From assembly GCA_002342415.1 (NCBI GenBank), contig DDPY01000031.1, positions 80,958-141,208 on the forward strand: a stretch of DNA of 60,251 nt, given 5' to 3'. Below the pieces are notes generated by a model. It searched no databases. It was not told the DNA's origin and saw only the letters and a program-made list of their open reading frames with translations. The position numbers and the translations under genes are program-made. Positions within the stretch are counted from its first letter, which is position 1, and every line of letters starts with the position of its first letter. This document shows, one piece after another, positions 34,819 to 44,088 of the stretch. The stretch comes from Prevotella sp. UBA2456. Its GTDB lineage: Bacteria; Bacteroidota; Bacteroidia; Bacteroidales; Bacteroidaceae.

Positions 34819-34850
34819 TTTGGTATTTTGCTCACTTAATTGTAACTTTG
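34819..34850 (+). promoter_or_regulatory. Promoter of leuS
   Basis: TTTG 34819-34822 and TAACTTTG 34843-34850, spacing 20; near-copy of the promoter at 33869. Confidence 0.8.
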
Positions 34851-34885
34851 CAAATTAAAGAAGAAAAAACAAAACTGAAAAGAAT

Positions 34886-37732
34886 ATGGAATACAACTTT
34901 AGAGACATTGAACAGAAATGGCAGAAGCGATGGGTGGAGATGCAGACCTATCGAGTAACGGAAGACCCCACACGTAAGAAGTTCTACGTGCTGAACATGT
35001 TCCCCTACCCTTCAGGAGCCGGCTTGCACGTGGGTCATCCCTTAGGCTATATCGCCTCCGACATCTATGCCCGCTACAAGCGCCAGCAAGGATATAACGT
35101 GCTGAACCCCATGGGCTACGATGCCTACGGACTGCCCGCAGAGCAGTATGCCATCCAGACGGGTCAGCACCCAGAGAAGACTACTTTTGAGAATATCGAC
35201 AGATACAGGAGCCAGCTGGACAAGATAGGCTTCTCGTTCGACTGGGAGCGCGAGGTGCGCACCTGTGACCCCATCTACTACAAGTGGACACAGTGGGCCT
35301 TCCAGCGCATGTTCAAGAGCTACTTCTCGCTGTCGTCGAAGAAGGCACAGCCCACCATCAAGCTCATCGAGCACTTCGAGCTGATGGGAACAGAGAACTG
35401 CAACGCCTTAGGTACGGAGGAGCTGCACTTCACCGCCTCAGACTGGGCTTCGTTCTCAGAGAAGAAGAAGCAGGAGGTGCTGATGAACTACCGCATAGCC
35501 TATCTGGCAGACACGATGGTGAACTGGTGTCCGAAGTTAGGAACCGTACTGGCCAACGACGAGGTGGTGGATGGTGTCTCAGTGCGTGGCGGCTATCCTG
35601 TGGTGCAGAAGAAGATGCGCCAGTGGTGCCTGCGCGTCTCTGCATACGCTCAGCGCCTGCTCGACGGACTGGAGGAGATAGACTGGACAGACTCGCTGAA
35701 GGAGACCCAAAGGAACTGGATAGGACGCTCAGAGGGTACAGAAGTGGAGTTCAAGGTAGCCGACAGCGATAAGCACTTTACCATTTTCACCACCCGTGCC
35801 GATACAATGTTTGGTGTGACCTTCATGGTATTGGCTCCAGAGAGCGACCTCGTAGCAGAGCTGACTACCCCTGATCAGAAGCAGGCCGTTGATGAATACC
35901 TCGACTACGTGAAGAAGCGCACAGAGCGCGATCGCCAGATGGACCACAAGGTGACGGGTGTGTTCTCTGGCTCGTATGCCATCAATCCGTTTACAGAAGA
36001 GAAGATACCCATCTGGATAGCTGAATACGTGCTCGCCGGCTATGGTACAGGAGCCATCATGGCCGTGCCTGCCCACGACAGCCGCGACTATGCCTTCGCC
36101 AAGCACTTCAACCTGCCCATCATCCCTGTGATTGAGGGAGCCGATGTCTCAGAAGAGAGCTTCGATGCCAAGGACGGCATTATGTGCAACTCTGCCTCGG
36201 ACAAGTTCTCGCTCAATGGCCTTACCGTCAAGGAGGCTATTGCTGCCACGAAGAAATACGTCACAGAGCAGGGCTTAGGTCGTGTGAAGGTGAATTATCG
36301 CCTGAGGGATGCCATCTTCTCGCGTCAGCGTTATTGGGGTGAGCCGTTCCCCGTCTATTATAAGGACGATATGCCCTATATGATTCCCAAGGAATGCCTG
36401 CCCCTGGAGTTGCCTGAGATAGACAAATACCAGCCCACAGAGACGGGTGAGCCCCCATTGGGACGCGCCAAGGTATGGGCCTGGGACACGAAGACAGACA
36501 AGGTGGTATCGAAAGACCTCATCGACAACAAGACAGTCTTCCCCTTGGAGCTGAACACGATGCCTGGCTTTGCAGGCTCCAGCGCCTACTATCTGCGCTA
36601 TATGGACCCCAAGAACGAGAAGGCACTCGTGAGCCGCGATGCGGATGAGTACTGGCGCAATGTCGACCTTTATGTAGGCGGTACGGAGCATGCTACAGGC
36701 CACCTGATCTATTCGCGCTTCTGGAACAAGTTCCTCTACGATTCAGGCTACTCTTGCGAGGACGAGCCCTTCAAGAAGCTGGTGAACCAGGGTATGATTC
36801 AGGGTCGCTCCAACTTTGTCTATCGCATCGAGGACGAGGGTGCAGACAAGGGTAAGTTTGTCAGCTTCGGACTGAAGGACCAATACATCACGACTCCCAT
36901 CCATGTAGATGTGAACATCGTCTCTGCAGACATTCTTGACATCGAGGCCTTCCGTGCCTGGCGCCCTGAATACCAGAATGCTGAGTTCATCTTAGAGAAC
37001 GGCCAGTACAAGTGCGGCTGGGCCATCGAGAAGATGTCGAAGTCGATGTTCAACGTAGTCAATCCGGATATGATTGTCGAGAAATATGGTGCTGATACGC
37101 TGCGTCTGTATGAGATGTTCTTGGGTCCTGTGGAGCAGTCGAAGCCTTGGGATACCAACGGTATTGACGGCTGTCACCGCTTCCTGAAGAAGTTCTGGGC
37201 ACTGTTCTATGGCAATAGTCGTGACAATGCTGAAGGCAAGCTGTTAGTAGACGACTCAGAGCCCACAAAGGACAATCTGAAGAGCGTACACAAGCTCATC
37301 AAGAAGGTATCGCAGGACATCGAGGTATTCTCGTATAACACCAGCATCTCTGCCTTTATGATCTGTGTCAACGAGCTGGCTCAGCAGAAGTGCAAGAGCC
37401 GTGAGGCGTTGAAGACACTGGTCATCCTCATTGCTCCCTTTGCTCCCCATATTGCTGAGGAGTTGTGGGAGGCCCTGGGCGAGCAGGGTAGTGTCTGCGA
37501 CTCACAATGGCCCAAGTGGAACGAGGAGTATCTGGTAGAGAACTCAGTGAAGTTGGGTGTGGCCTTCAACGGCAAGACACGCTTCGATATGGAGTTCCCG
37601 GCCGATGCTGACAACCAGACCATCCAGGACACCGTACTGGCTGACGAACGCGCCAAGAAGTATATCGAGGGAGACATTATGAAGGTTATCATCGTCCCTA
37701 AGCGTATGGTGAACATTGTGTTTAAGAAGTAA
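34886..37732 (+). CDS. leuS: Leucyl-tRNA synthetase
   Basis: A 948-residue class I synthetase. Visible are the HIGH-type motif HVGH in PSGAGLHVGHPLGY, the CP1 editing domain with TTRADTMFGVTFM and GTGAIMAVPAHDSRDY, and the KMSKS motif in EKMSKSMFN. It charges tRNA-Leu and edits mis-charged tRNA. The anticodon-binding and C-terminal parts are present and length is normal for Bacteroidota. It opens a probable operon with the YitT-RdgB gene 3 bases downstream. Confidence 0.97.
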   Translation: MEYNFRDIEQKWQKRWVEMQTYRVTEDPTRKKFYVLNMFPYPSGAGLHVGHPLGYIASDIYARYKRQQGYNVLNPMGYDAYGLPAEQYAIQTGQHPEKTTFENIDRYRSQLDKIGFSFDWEREVRTCDPIYYKWTQWAFQRMFKSYFSLSSKKAQPTIKLIEHFELMGTENCNALGTEELHFTASDWASFSEKKKQEVLMNYRIAYLADTMVNWCPKLGTVLANDEVVDGVSVRGGYPVVQKKMRQWCLRVSAYAQRLLDGLEEIDWTDSLKETQRNWIGRSEGTEVEFKVADSDKHFTIFTTRADTMFGVTFMVLAPESDLVAELTTPDQKQAVDEYLDYVKKRTERDRQMDHKVTGVFSGSYAINPFTEEKIPIWIAEYVLAGYGTGAIMAVPAHDSRDYAFAKHFNLPIIPVIEGADVSEESFDAKDGIMCNSASDKFSLNGLTVKEAIAATKKYVTEQGLGRVKVNYRLRDAIFSRQRYWGEPFPVYYKDDMPYMIPKECLPLELPEIDKYQPTETGEPPLGRAKVWAWDTKTDKVVSKDLIDNKTVFPLELNTMPGFAGSSAYYLRYMDPKNEKALVSRDADEYWRNVDLYVGGTEHATGHLIYSRFWNKFLYDSGYSCEDEPFKKLVNQGMIQGRSNFVYRIEDEGADKGKFVSFGLKDQYITTPIHVDVNIVSADILDIEAFRAWRPEYQNAEFILENGQYKCGWAIEKMSKSMFNVVNPDMIVEKYGADTLRLYEMFLGPVEQSKPWDTNGIDGCHRFLKKFWALFYGNSRDNAEGKLLVDDSEPTKDNLKSVHKLIKKVSQDIEVFSYNTSISAFMICVNELAQQKCKSREALKTLVILIAPFAPHIAEELWEALGEQGSVCDSQWPKWNEEYLVENSVKLGVAFNGKTRFDMEFPADADNQTIQDTVLADERAKKYIEGDIMKVIIVPKRMVNIVFKK

Positions 37733-37735
37733 ATA

Positions 37736-39253
37736 ATGACTGAACAGCACAAGATGATATGGAACGAAGCCAAGGACTATCTCTTCATAGCCCTTGGCCT
37801 CGCCATCTATACGGTGGCCTTCACCGTATTCCTGATGCCTTATCAGATAGTAGCGGGTGGTGTGACAGGTCTGTCAGCCATCATCTACTATGCCACTGGA
37901 TTCCACCTGGAAAACACCTACATTATCATTAACGGCATCCTGCTCGTTGTAGCCCTGAAGATATTAGGTGTGAAGTTTCTGATGAAGACCATTTTCGCCA
38001 TCTTCACCCTCTATATCATGCTGATGTTCGCCCAGGAGATTATGCCTAAACAAGCCAACGGACTGCCCTTCAAACTGATGGGCGAGGGGCAGGACTTCAT
38101 GTCGATGATTATTGGCTGCGTGCTGACAGGTATTGCGCTGGCCACCGTCTTCCTGCATAACGGTTCGACGGGAGGCACAGACATCATTGCTGCCTCCGTC
38201 AACAAGTATCATCCCAACGTCTCGCTGGGCAATGTGCTGATAGCAGCCGACTTCTGCATCATTGGCTCGTGTATGTTCTTCCCACAGTTCGGCACCTATA
38301 TGGAGCGCGCCCACAAGGTGATGTTTGGCTTCTGCGTGATGGCGATGGAGAACTACACCCTCGACTATATCATGAACGGACGGCGCCAGTCTGTACAGTT
38401 TATGATCTTCAGCCAGAAGTGGCAGGAGATAGCCAACGCCATTGGTACGGAGATGAACCACGGCGTGACCATCCTCGACGGACATGGCTGGTACACAGGC
38501 CGTAAGAGCAAGGTGCTCTGTATTCTGGCCAAGAAGAACGAGAGCGTCAACATGTTCCGACTCATCAAGATGATTGACCCGCAGGCCTTTGTCTCGCAGT
38601 CGAGCGTCATTGGTGTCTATGGCGAGGGGTTTGACGAGATGCACGTGAAAATAAAACAAAAGAACACTGGAAAGATGAAAATCGTTTTTGCCACCAACAA
38701 TCTGAATAAGCTGACAGAAATCAGAAACATCCTGGGCAACCGCTTCGAAGTGGTGTCGCTGGCTGACATAGGCTGCCACGACGATATTCCTGAGAAGGGA
38801 CAGACCCTGAAGGACAATGCCCTCCTCAAGGCGCAGTACGTCTATCAGAAGTATCATGTCAACTGCTTTGCCGACGACACAGGTCTGGAGGTAGACGCCT
38901 TGGGTGGTGCACCAGGTGTCTACAGTGCCCGCTATGCAGGAGGTGAGGGACACGACTCAGAGGCCAACATGCAGAAACTGCTCAGAGAATTAAATAATAA
39001 TAACAACCGCAAGGCACGATTCCGCACCGTCATTGCGTTAATAATAGATGGAAAGACCACCTTCTTCGAGGGTATCGTCAATGGCAATATAACCCAAGAA
39101 AAGAGGGGAGGGGAGGGCTTCGGCTACGATCCCATCTTCCAGCCAGAGGGCTATGCCGAGACCTTTGCCGAGATGGGTACTGGTGTCAAGAACCAGATCA
39201 GCCATCGTGCACGGGCCACCAAAAAGTTGGCAGACTATCTACAAAAAATTTAA
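37736..39253 (+). CDS. YitT-RdgB fusion protein
   Basis: One 505-codon frame contains two proteins that are separate in most bacteria. Residues 1-313 are a YitT/DUF2179 membrane protein: about five helices (GLAIYTVAFTVFLMPYQIVAGG, in pieces; STGGTDIIA) and a cytoplasmic C-terminal domain (VIGVYGEGFDEM). Residues 314-505 are a complete RdgB/HAM1 pyrophosphatase: FATNNLNKLTEI, FADDTGLEVDALGGAPGVYSARYAG (in pieces), EGFGYDPIF and SHRA, which hydrolyses ITP/XTP to keep them out of DNA. Met 314 (ATG 38675) follows GGAAAG-like bases, so internal initiation could also give free RdgB. No stop or frameshift separates the halves. The linker KIKQKNTGK is short and basic. Confidence 0.9.
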   Translation: MTEQHKMIWNEAKDYLFIALGLAIYTVAFTVFLMPYQIVAGGVTGLSAIIYYATGFHLENTYIIINGILLVVALKILGVKFLMKTIFAIFTLYIMLMFAQEIMPKQANGLPFKLMGEGQDFMSMIIGCVLTGIALATVFLHNGSTGGTDIIAASVNKYHPNVSLGNVLIAADFCIIGSCMFFPQFGTYMERAHKVMFGFCVMAMENYTLDYIMNGRRQSVQFMIFSQKWQEIANAIGTEMNHGVTILDGHGWYTGRKSKVLCILAKKNESVNMFRLIKMIDPQAFVSQSSVIGVYGEGFDEMHVKIKQKNTGKMKIVFATNNLNKLTEIRNILGNRFEVVSLADIGCHDDIPEKGQTLKDNALLKAQYVYQKYHVNCFADDTGLEVDALGGAPGVYSARYAGGEGHDSEANMQKLLRELNNNNNRKARFRTVIALIIDGKTTFFEGIVNGNITQEKRGGEGFGYDPIFQPEGYAETFAEMGTGVKNQISHRARATKKLADYLQKI

Positions 39254-39266
39254 AAACGACAACCAC

Positions 39267-41171
39267 ATGAAGAAGAGCATCATCGTACTGCTGTTATTAA
39301 CTGTCATCTGTCATCTGTCATCAGCCCAGATAGGCACTTGGAAAAACTATCTCGCTTACCATGACATTCAGCAGATACAGTCAGCAGGCGACTATCTCTT
39401 CGTGTTGGCCTCCAACAATCTTTATCAATACAACAAGAACGACCAGTCTATCGTCACCTACGACAAAGTAAACGGGCTCTCAGACACGTATATCACCCAC
39501 ATCCGCTGGTGCCCACAAGCCAAGCGCCTGATAGCTGTCTATAGCAATATGAATATAGACCTGGTAGAGACCAACGGCAACACTATCAACATCAGCGACA
39601 TCTATACCAAGGTCATCACTGGCGACAAGAGTCTGCAGAGCATCCGCATCGATGGAGTCTATGCCTATCTGGTTTGTGGCTTTGGCATCGTGAAGGTGAA
39701 TATGCAGCGTGCTGAGATAGCAGACACCTACCGTCCCAACCATCCTGAATATCCTACCTCCCTGCCCGACGAGGACAACAGCGACTACGAGCAATATATA
39801 GACCTCGTCAAAACGCTCAATCCAGGCGGGCCGAAATACAACTACTTCTTCAATATGAAGATGCACAACGGAAGGCTCTATACTGTGGGAGGCGGCTGGT
39901 ACCAGATGGGTAACTATCAAAGACCAGGAACCATTCAAGTGCTGAATAGCAACCAAGAGTGGACCATCTATCAGGATGATATCACGCCTGCTTTTGCTTC
40001 GTCCTATAGAGACGTCAATGCCATTGCCATAGACCCCCTGAACGAGAATCACGTGATGGTGGCCTCCTGCTCAGGACTCTATGAGTTTATGAACGGGCAG
40101 TTTGTAAAAAACTATACCCAGGGCAATACAGACTACTTTGAGTCTGCTGCCAGTAATGGCAGTCCTAACTATGTCAGAACGGATGGTATCGTCTATGACC
40201 AGCAAGGCAAGCTGTACTGCCTGAACAGCGGTTCCTCTACAGCCATCATCATGCGTGATGCAGCAGGAACATGGAGTGGACTGATGGACAATGTGCTGAT
40301 AGACCGACCCAACAAGTCCATGCGAGGAATCATAGGCTCCATCATCGACAGTAGAGGACTTCTCTGGTTTGTCAATAAGCATAGTGACCATCCCTCGTTC
40401 TATGCCTTCAACCCGCAGGATGAAACTATCGTCAGATTCGATCGCTTTGTCAATCAGGATGGAAGTTCATTAGGTGACTATGTGGTAGTAAACTGCATCT
40501 GCGAGGATTTAAATGGAAACATCTGGATAGGCACCAATATGGGTCCTGTATATATCACTACCAACGAGATGTCTGACAATTCGTTAGGTGTCATCCAGTA
40601 TAAGGTGCCTCGCAACGATGGTACCGACTATGCCGACTATCTGTTGGCGGGTAACGAAATCACCTGTATGGCTGTCGACAAAGCAGGACGCAAATGGTTT
40701 GGCACCAATGGCAACGGTGTCTATCTGATCAGTGCTGACAACAATACTCAGGAACAGCATTTCACTACTGACAACAGCAAGCTGCTCAGCAATACCATAG
40801 AGAGCATTGCCATCAACGACCAGACGGGCGAGGTATTCTTTGGTACTGAACGAGGTCTATGCTCCTATGTCAGCGATGCCACGCAGACCAATACAGAGAT
40901 GACCAAGGACAATGTCTGGGCCTATCCCAATCCTGTCACCCCAGAATATAACGGACTCATCACTGTCACTGGCCTGACGCTCAATGCCGATGTCAAGATA
41001 CTGAGTGCCAACGGAGCCCTGGTAGCCGAAGGCCGCAGCAATGGCGGAACCTTCACTTGGGACGGCAACGACCAGAAGGGTAGGAGAGTGGCCTCTGGCA
41101 TCTATATGGTAGTCACCGCCACCAGCGATGGCAACAAGGGTACGGTATGTAAGATTGCTGTCGTCAGATAA
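39267..41171 (+). CDS. PorZ-like beta-propeller protein
   Basis: A 634-residue exported protein (signal peptide ending near LSSAQ). It is built of two-component-regulator-type propeller blades, e.g. QIGTWKNYLAYHDIQQI, LWFVNKHS, NIWIGTNMGPV and RKWFGTNGNGVYLI. A C-terminal beta-sandwich follows (about 545-634; NVWAYPNPVTPEYNG, then WDGNDQKGRRVASGIYMV), like T9SS-type C-terminal domains. This layout matches PorZ, a surface component of the type IX secretion system. ATG 39267 precedes the signal peptide; an upstream frame start lies within the rdgB part. It follows that gene by 13 bases. Confidence 0.85.
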   Translation: MKKSIIVLLLLTVICHLSSAQIGTWKNYLAYHDIQQIQSAGDYLFVLASNNLYQYNKNDQSIVTYDKVNGLSDTYITHIRWCPQAKRLIAVYSNMNIDLVETNGNTINISDIYTKVITGDKSLQSIRIDGVYAYLVCGFGIVKVNMQRAEIADTYRPNHPEYPTSLPDEDNSDYEQYIDLVKTLNPGGPKYNYFFNMKMHNGRLYTVGGGWYQMGNYQRPGTIQVLNSNQEWTIYQDDITPAFASSYRDVNAIAIDPLNENHVMVASCSGLYEFMNGQFVKNYTQGNTDYFESAASNGSPNYVRTDGIVYDQQGKLYCLNSGSSTAIIMRDAAGTWSGLMDNVLIDRPNKSMRGIIGSIIDSRGLLWFVNKHSDHPSFYAFNPQDETIVRFDRFVNQDGSSLGDYVVVNCICEDLNGNIWIGTNMGPVYITTNEMSDNSLGVIQYKVPRNDGTDYADYLLAGNEITCMAVDKAGRKWFGTNGNGVYLISADNNTQEQHFTTDNSKLLSNTIESIAINDQTGEVFFGTERGLCSYVSDATQTNTEMTKDNVWAYPNPVTPEYNGLITVTGLTLNADVKILSANGALVAEGRSNGGTFTWDGNDQKGRRVASGIYMVVTATSDGNKGTVCKIAVVR

Positions 41172-41191
41172 TATGAACTATAATAAGAAAA

Positions 41192-42598
41192 ATGAAAAAA
41201 TTCTATATTACCATTCTTTTCTCATTCATACTCTTCGATAACCTTTCTTCCCAAAACATATTTGACATTAAAAATGTCAAAACATTAGGGCTACAGACAG
41301 TTGAAATCTTCACCAAGGATGGAGAAATGCCAACATGTGACTATATGGATGCTCCTGAGGGCAGTATGGGTTCTACTTGTATCAATCAGAATAAGGTGCC
41401 TTGTCGCATCATTATTTCTCTATCAGACCATATTCTATATGATAGTGGAGAATACGAAGACAAGGTGAGTGGAGCTACCATTAAAATCAATGGTAACACC
41501 AGTTCACTACACGACAACAAACCTTATAAGATAAAACTGCAGAAGAAGGCTGACCTACTGAATAGGGGAGAAAGCAAATATGAAGATAAAAACTGGCGAT
41601 TATTGAAAGATGCCAGAACACTGAATACCATAATTGGACTTAAAGTCAACGAACTGTTAGGTCTGCCTTGGACACCTGCCTATAAACCCTGTAATGTTTT
41701 CTTAAATAATGAATATCAGGGGTGTTATCTGCTGATAGAATCTGTTGAGCGTAATAGTGACTGCAGGCTGAATGTCAGTAAAAAGTCAGGTTATATCATA
41801 GAAAGAGACCCTTACTGGTGGAGTGAAAATAAATATTTCAGCACAAACTACTTTGAACCCTATAAAGGCTATCGATGGACATGGAAGTATCCAGATGAAG
41901 ACGATGTAACAGTAGAACAGGAAAAATATATTCAATCGGTTATCAACAAAGCAGAAGAAAGTATCATACAGGGCAACTATGAAAAATATATTGATGTTAC
42001 ATCATTCGCAAAATGGCTTTTGGCACATGATATTCTTGGCACATGGGATTCAGGAGGTAGCAACCTTTATGTGATGAAATATGACGATAGTGAAAACAGC
42101 CTGCTGCAAATGGCTAATCTCTGGGACTTCGATACTATTTTCAGAATGCCAAAGGAGAACTTTTCAAGATTTCATGATAGCACCTATGATTTCTACTTCC
42201 ATGATTTATTCAATAATGTAAATACGTCATTCAGTGATGTCTATAGTAAACTTTGGAATGATATAAAAGTTTCTTTTTTAAGCGACATTACATCGTTCAT
42301 CAATGATTATTCAACTTCAGATGAAGCTGCTGCTTTGCAATCCTCAAGAGAGTTGTATAGCAAGAAATGGAATTATGAACTCAAAACAGTAAAAGAAGAT
42401 GCTGAAACAGCAGTAAAGTGGTTTAATGAACATCTTCCCTTATTAGATATTATGATTTCCCAGATGGTATCGAATATTTCTTCTTATAAGATTAGTAAGC
42501 CAGAAAATGATTTCATATACAATCTATCAGGAATGAGAAACACTAATATCAAAAAGGGTCTATATATCAGAAACGGTAAGAAGTACATAATGAAATAA
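41192..42598 (+). CDS. Secreted CotH kinase family protein
   Basis: A 468-residue exported protein with signal peptide (to about LSSQ). The CotH protein-kinase-like domain is visible from about 95 to 350: KINGNTSSLHDNKPYKIKLQ, KNWRLLKDAR, LLGLPWTPAY, GCYLLIESVERN, and the metal-binding NLWDFDTIF. The C-terminus (FIYNLSGMRNTNIKKGLYIRNGKKYIMK, in part) has the YNLSG...GLYI-x-NGKK pattern of Prevotella secretion-type C-terminal domains. Base composition is clearly more AT-rich than leuS or porZ, suggesting separate ancestry. It is the last gene of the leuS operon (20-base gap) before a strong terminator. Confidence 0.88.
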   Translation: MKKFYITILFSFILFDNLSSQNIFDIKNVKTLGLQTVEIFTKDGEMPTCDYMDAPEGSMGSTCINQNKVPCRIIISLSDHILYDSGEYEDKVSGATIKINGNTSSLHDNKPYKIKLQKKADLLNRGESKYEDKNWRLLKDARTLNTIIGLKVNELLGLPWTPAYKPCNVFLNNEYQGCYLLIESVERNSDCRLNVSKKSGYIIERDPYWWSENKYFSTNYFEPYKGYRWTWKYPDEDDVTVEQEKYIQSVINKAEESIIQGNYEKYIDVTSFAKWLLAHDILGTWDSGGSNLYVMKYDDSENSLLQMANLWDFDTIFRMPKENFSRFHDSTYDFYFHDLFNNVNTSFSDVYSKLWNDIKVSFLSDITSFINDYSTSDEAAALQSSRELYSKKWNYELKTVKEDAETAVKWFNEHLPLLDIMISQMVSNISSYKISKPENDFIYNLSGMRNTNIKKGLYIRNGKKYIMK

Positions 42599-42602
42599 AA
42601 AT

Positions 42603-42640
42603 GAATACTGAAGCATTCGATAATGCTCCAGTATTCTCTT
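42603..42640. terminator. Terminator after CotH gene
   Basis: Stem GAATACTG-a-AGCATT against AATGCT-c-CAGTATTC (42603-42636) with CGAT loop, followed by a T-rich tract. Serves the plus-strand operon and perhaps also nadA from the other side. Confidence 0.9.
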
Positions 42641-42664
42641 TATAGTTAGCTTAGCATTTTTCCA

Positions 42665-43654
42665 TTAGCTCAGCTCCAGCATTCTCTGGATGGGCTTGAC
42701 GGCTGCTTGGGCTATCTCTGGGTCTACCTCTACGGAGGGCCATTCGTGCTTCAGGCAATTGTAGATCTTCAGAAGCGTGTTCATCTTCATATACTGGCAC
42801 TCGTTACACGAGCATTCCAGGCCGCTCTCGCTGATTTCAGGAGGCACGGGGATAAACTGCTTGTCAGGACACGTTCTCGCCATCTCGTGCAAAATACCGG
42901 CCTCTGTGGCCACGATAAACTGCTTCTTGTCGCTCTGCTGGGCATAGGTGAGCATCGTAGCCGTGCTTCCCTTCACGTCAGCCACTGCCAACACAGGACC
43001 CTTGCACTCCAGATGGGCCATGACGACAGCCTCAGGATACTGGCGTTTCAGTTCAAGGATCTTGTTCACCGAGAATCGCTCATGCACATGACAGCCACCA
43101 TTCCACAGCAGCATCTCGCGACCAGTCACCTCGTTGATGTAGTTGCCCAGGTTATAGTCAGGCCCGAAGATCAGCTTGGCATCCTTTGGCAGCTGGTCAA
43201 CCACCTTCTTGGCATTGCCAGAGGTGACTACCACATCCGTCAGCGCCTTAACGGCAGCAGTGGTGTTGACATATGAGATGACCTGATAGCCAGGATGCTC
43301 CTCCTTGTATTTCTTCAGATCGTCTGCGTTGCACGAATCAGCCAGTGAACAGCCTGCATTCAGGTCAGGACACAGCACTATTTTGTCAGGACTCAGCAGC
43401 TTGCAGGTCTCAGCCATGAAGTGTACACCGCACATCACCATCATCCGTGCATCCGTCTCTGCAGCCTTGCGCGCCAGGGCTAACGAGTCGCCCACGAAGT
43501 CGGCAATATCCTGTATGTCGCCTATGGTATAATAGTGTGCCAGGATGATGGCATCCTTCTCCTTGCACAGCCGGCGAATCTCTGCCTTGAGGTCAGTACC
43601 TTCTGCTACGGGTTCGTCAATGAATCCTTGTTCTTTCCATTCAGTTTTCAACAT
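42665..43654 (-). CDS. nadA: Quinolinate synthase A
   Basis: A 329-residue enzyme. Motifs of NadA are AIILAHYYTIGDIQDIAD (start, in part), DSLALARKA, MCGVHFMAET, CPDLNAGCSLADSC, TSGNA, and the C-terminal CSCNECQYMKMNTL. The conserved Cys residues hold a 4Fe-4S cluster. It condenses iminoaspartate with dihydroxyacetone phosphate in NAD synthesis. ATG 43654 was used; the 375-codon frame from 43792 adds an AT-rich, lysine-rich piece without similarity. nadB/nadC are not in the window. Confidence 0.96.
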   Translation of the reverse strand: MLKTEWKEQGFIDEPVAEGTDLKAEIRRLCKEKDAIILAHYYTIGDIQDIADFVGDSLALARKAAETDARMMVMCGVHFMAETCKLLSPDKIVLCPDLNAGCSLADSCNADDLKKYKEEHPGYQVISYVNTTAAVKALTDVVVTSGNAKKVVDQLPKDAKLIFGPDYNLGNYINEVTGREMLLWNGGCHVHERFSVNKILELKRQYPEAVVMAHLECKGPVLAVADVKGSTATMLTYAQQSDKKQFIVATEAGILHEMARTCPDKQFIPVPPEISESGLECSCNECQYMKMNTLLKIYNCLKHEWPSVEVDPEIAQAAVKPIQRMLELS

Positions 43655-43836
43655 CGTATTATTATTTTTATTTTTTCTTTTTTTTTTAAAATGAGAAATG
43701 ATGAATATGATGAGGTGTTGATATGTGCAAAACTTCCTGGGCTTTTTCTTGCCAGAATGGTTGTACACCCGTGATGAACACCTTCTAAACATCCTTTGTG
43801 CATACTTACTCTTTGATTATTAGTCGTATAAGCAGT

Positions 43837-44032
43837 TTATCCACAATTCTCTTTTTCGGTGCAAAATTACTAAGTTTATATCTTTTTCTATCAAAAAACG
43901 GTGGAAAACTTACGGATAAGCCTCGTTTTTATACTCTAAATTCACAAAAGGGTAGGGGAGCGACGGGATATTTTGGGATAATTCGGCGTTATTCATCGCT
44001 TATCAACAGGGTTATGCACACACTTATCCACA
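43837..44032. other. Candidate chromosomal origin (oriC), DnaA-box cluster
   Basis: In the 434-base gap 43655-44088 there are four DnaA-box-like words on the plus strand: TTATCCACA (43837-43845), TTATCAACA (44000-44008), TTATGCACA (44012-44020) and TTATCCACA (44024-44032). A near match lies on the minus strand, TTATCCGTA (43919-43911). An AT-rich stretch (about 43861-43898) lies between them and could serve for unwinding. Plus-strand genes left and right of the site differ in third-position bases (C/A versus G/T), and parS sites plus mnmG lie 11-14 kb to the right. dnaA is not in the window, so this stays a prediction. Confidence 0.65.
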
Positions 44033-44072
44033 TTTTTTTCTCCTTTTGCTTTTCTACGTTTTTACTTTTTGC

Positions 44073-44080
44073 TACCTTTG
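44073..44080 (+). promoter_or_regulatory. -7 box of the SpoU-type gene
   Basis: TACCTTTG, 8 bases before the ATG at 44089: very short or no 5' leader. Confidence 0.6.
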
Positions 44081-44088
44081 CAGCCAAG

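Noticed and set aside
43798..44088. 97-codon N-terminal extension of the SpoU-type protein
   Set aside because: It runs through the DnaA-box cluster and promoter, is AT-rich, and the family starts at MRKIRTIEM.
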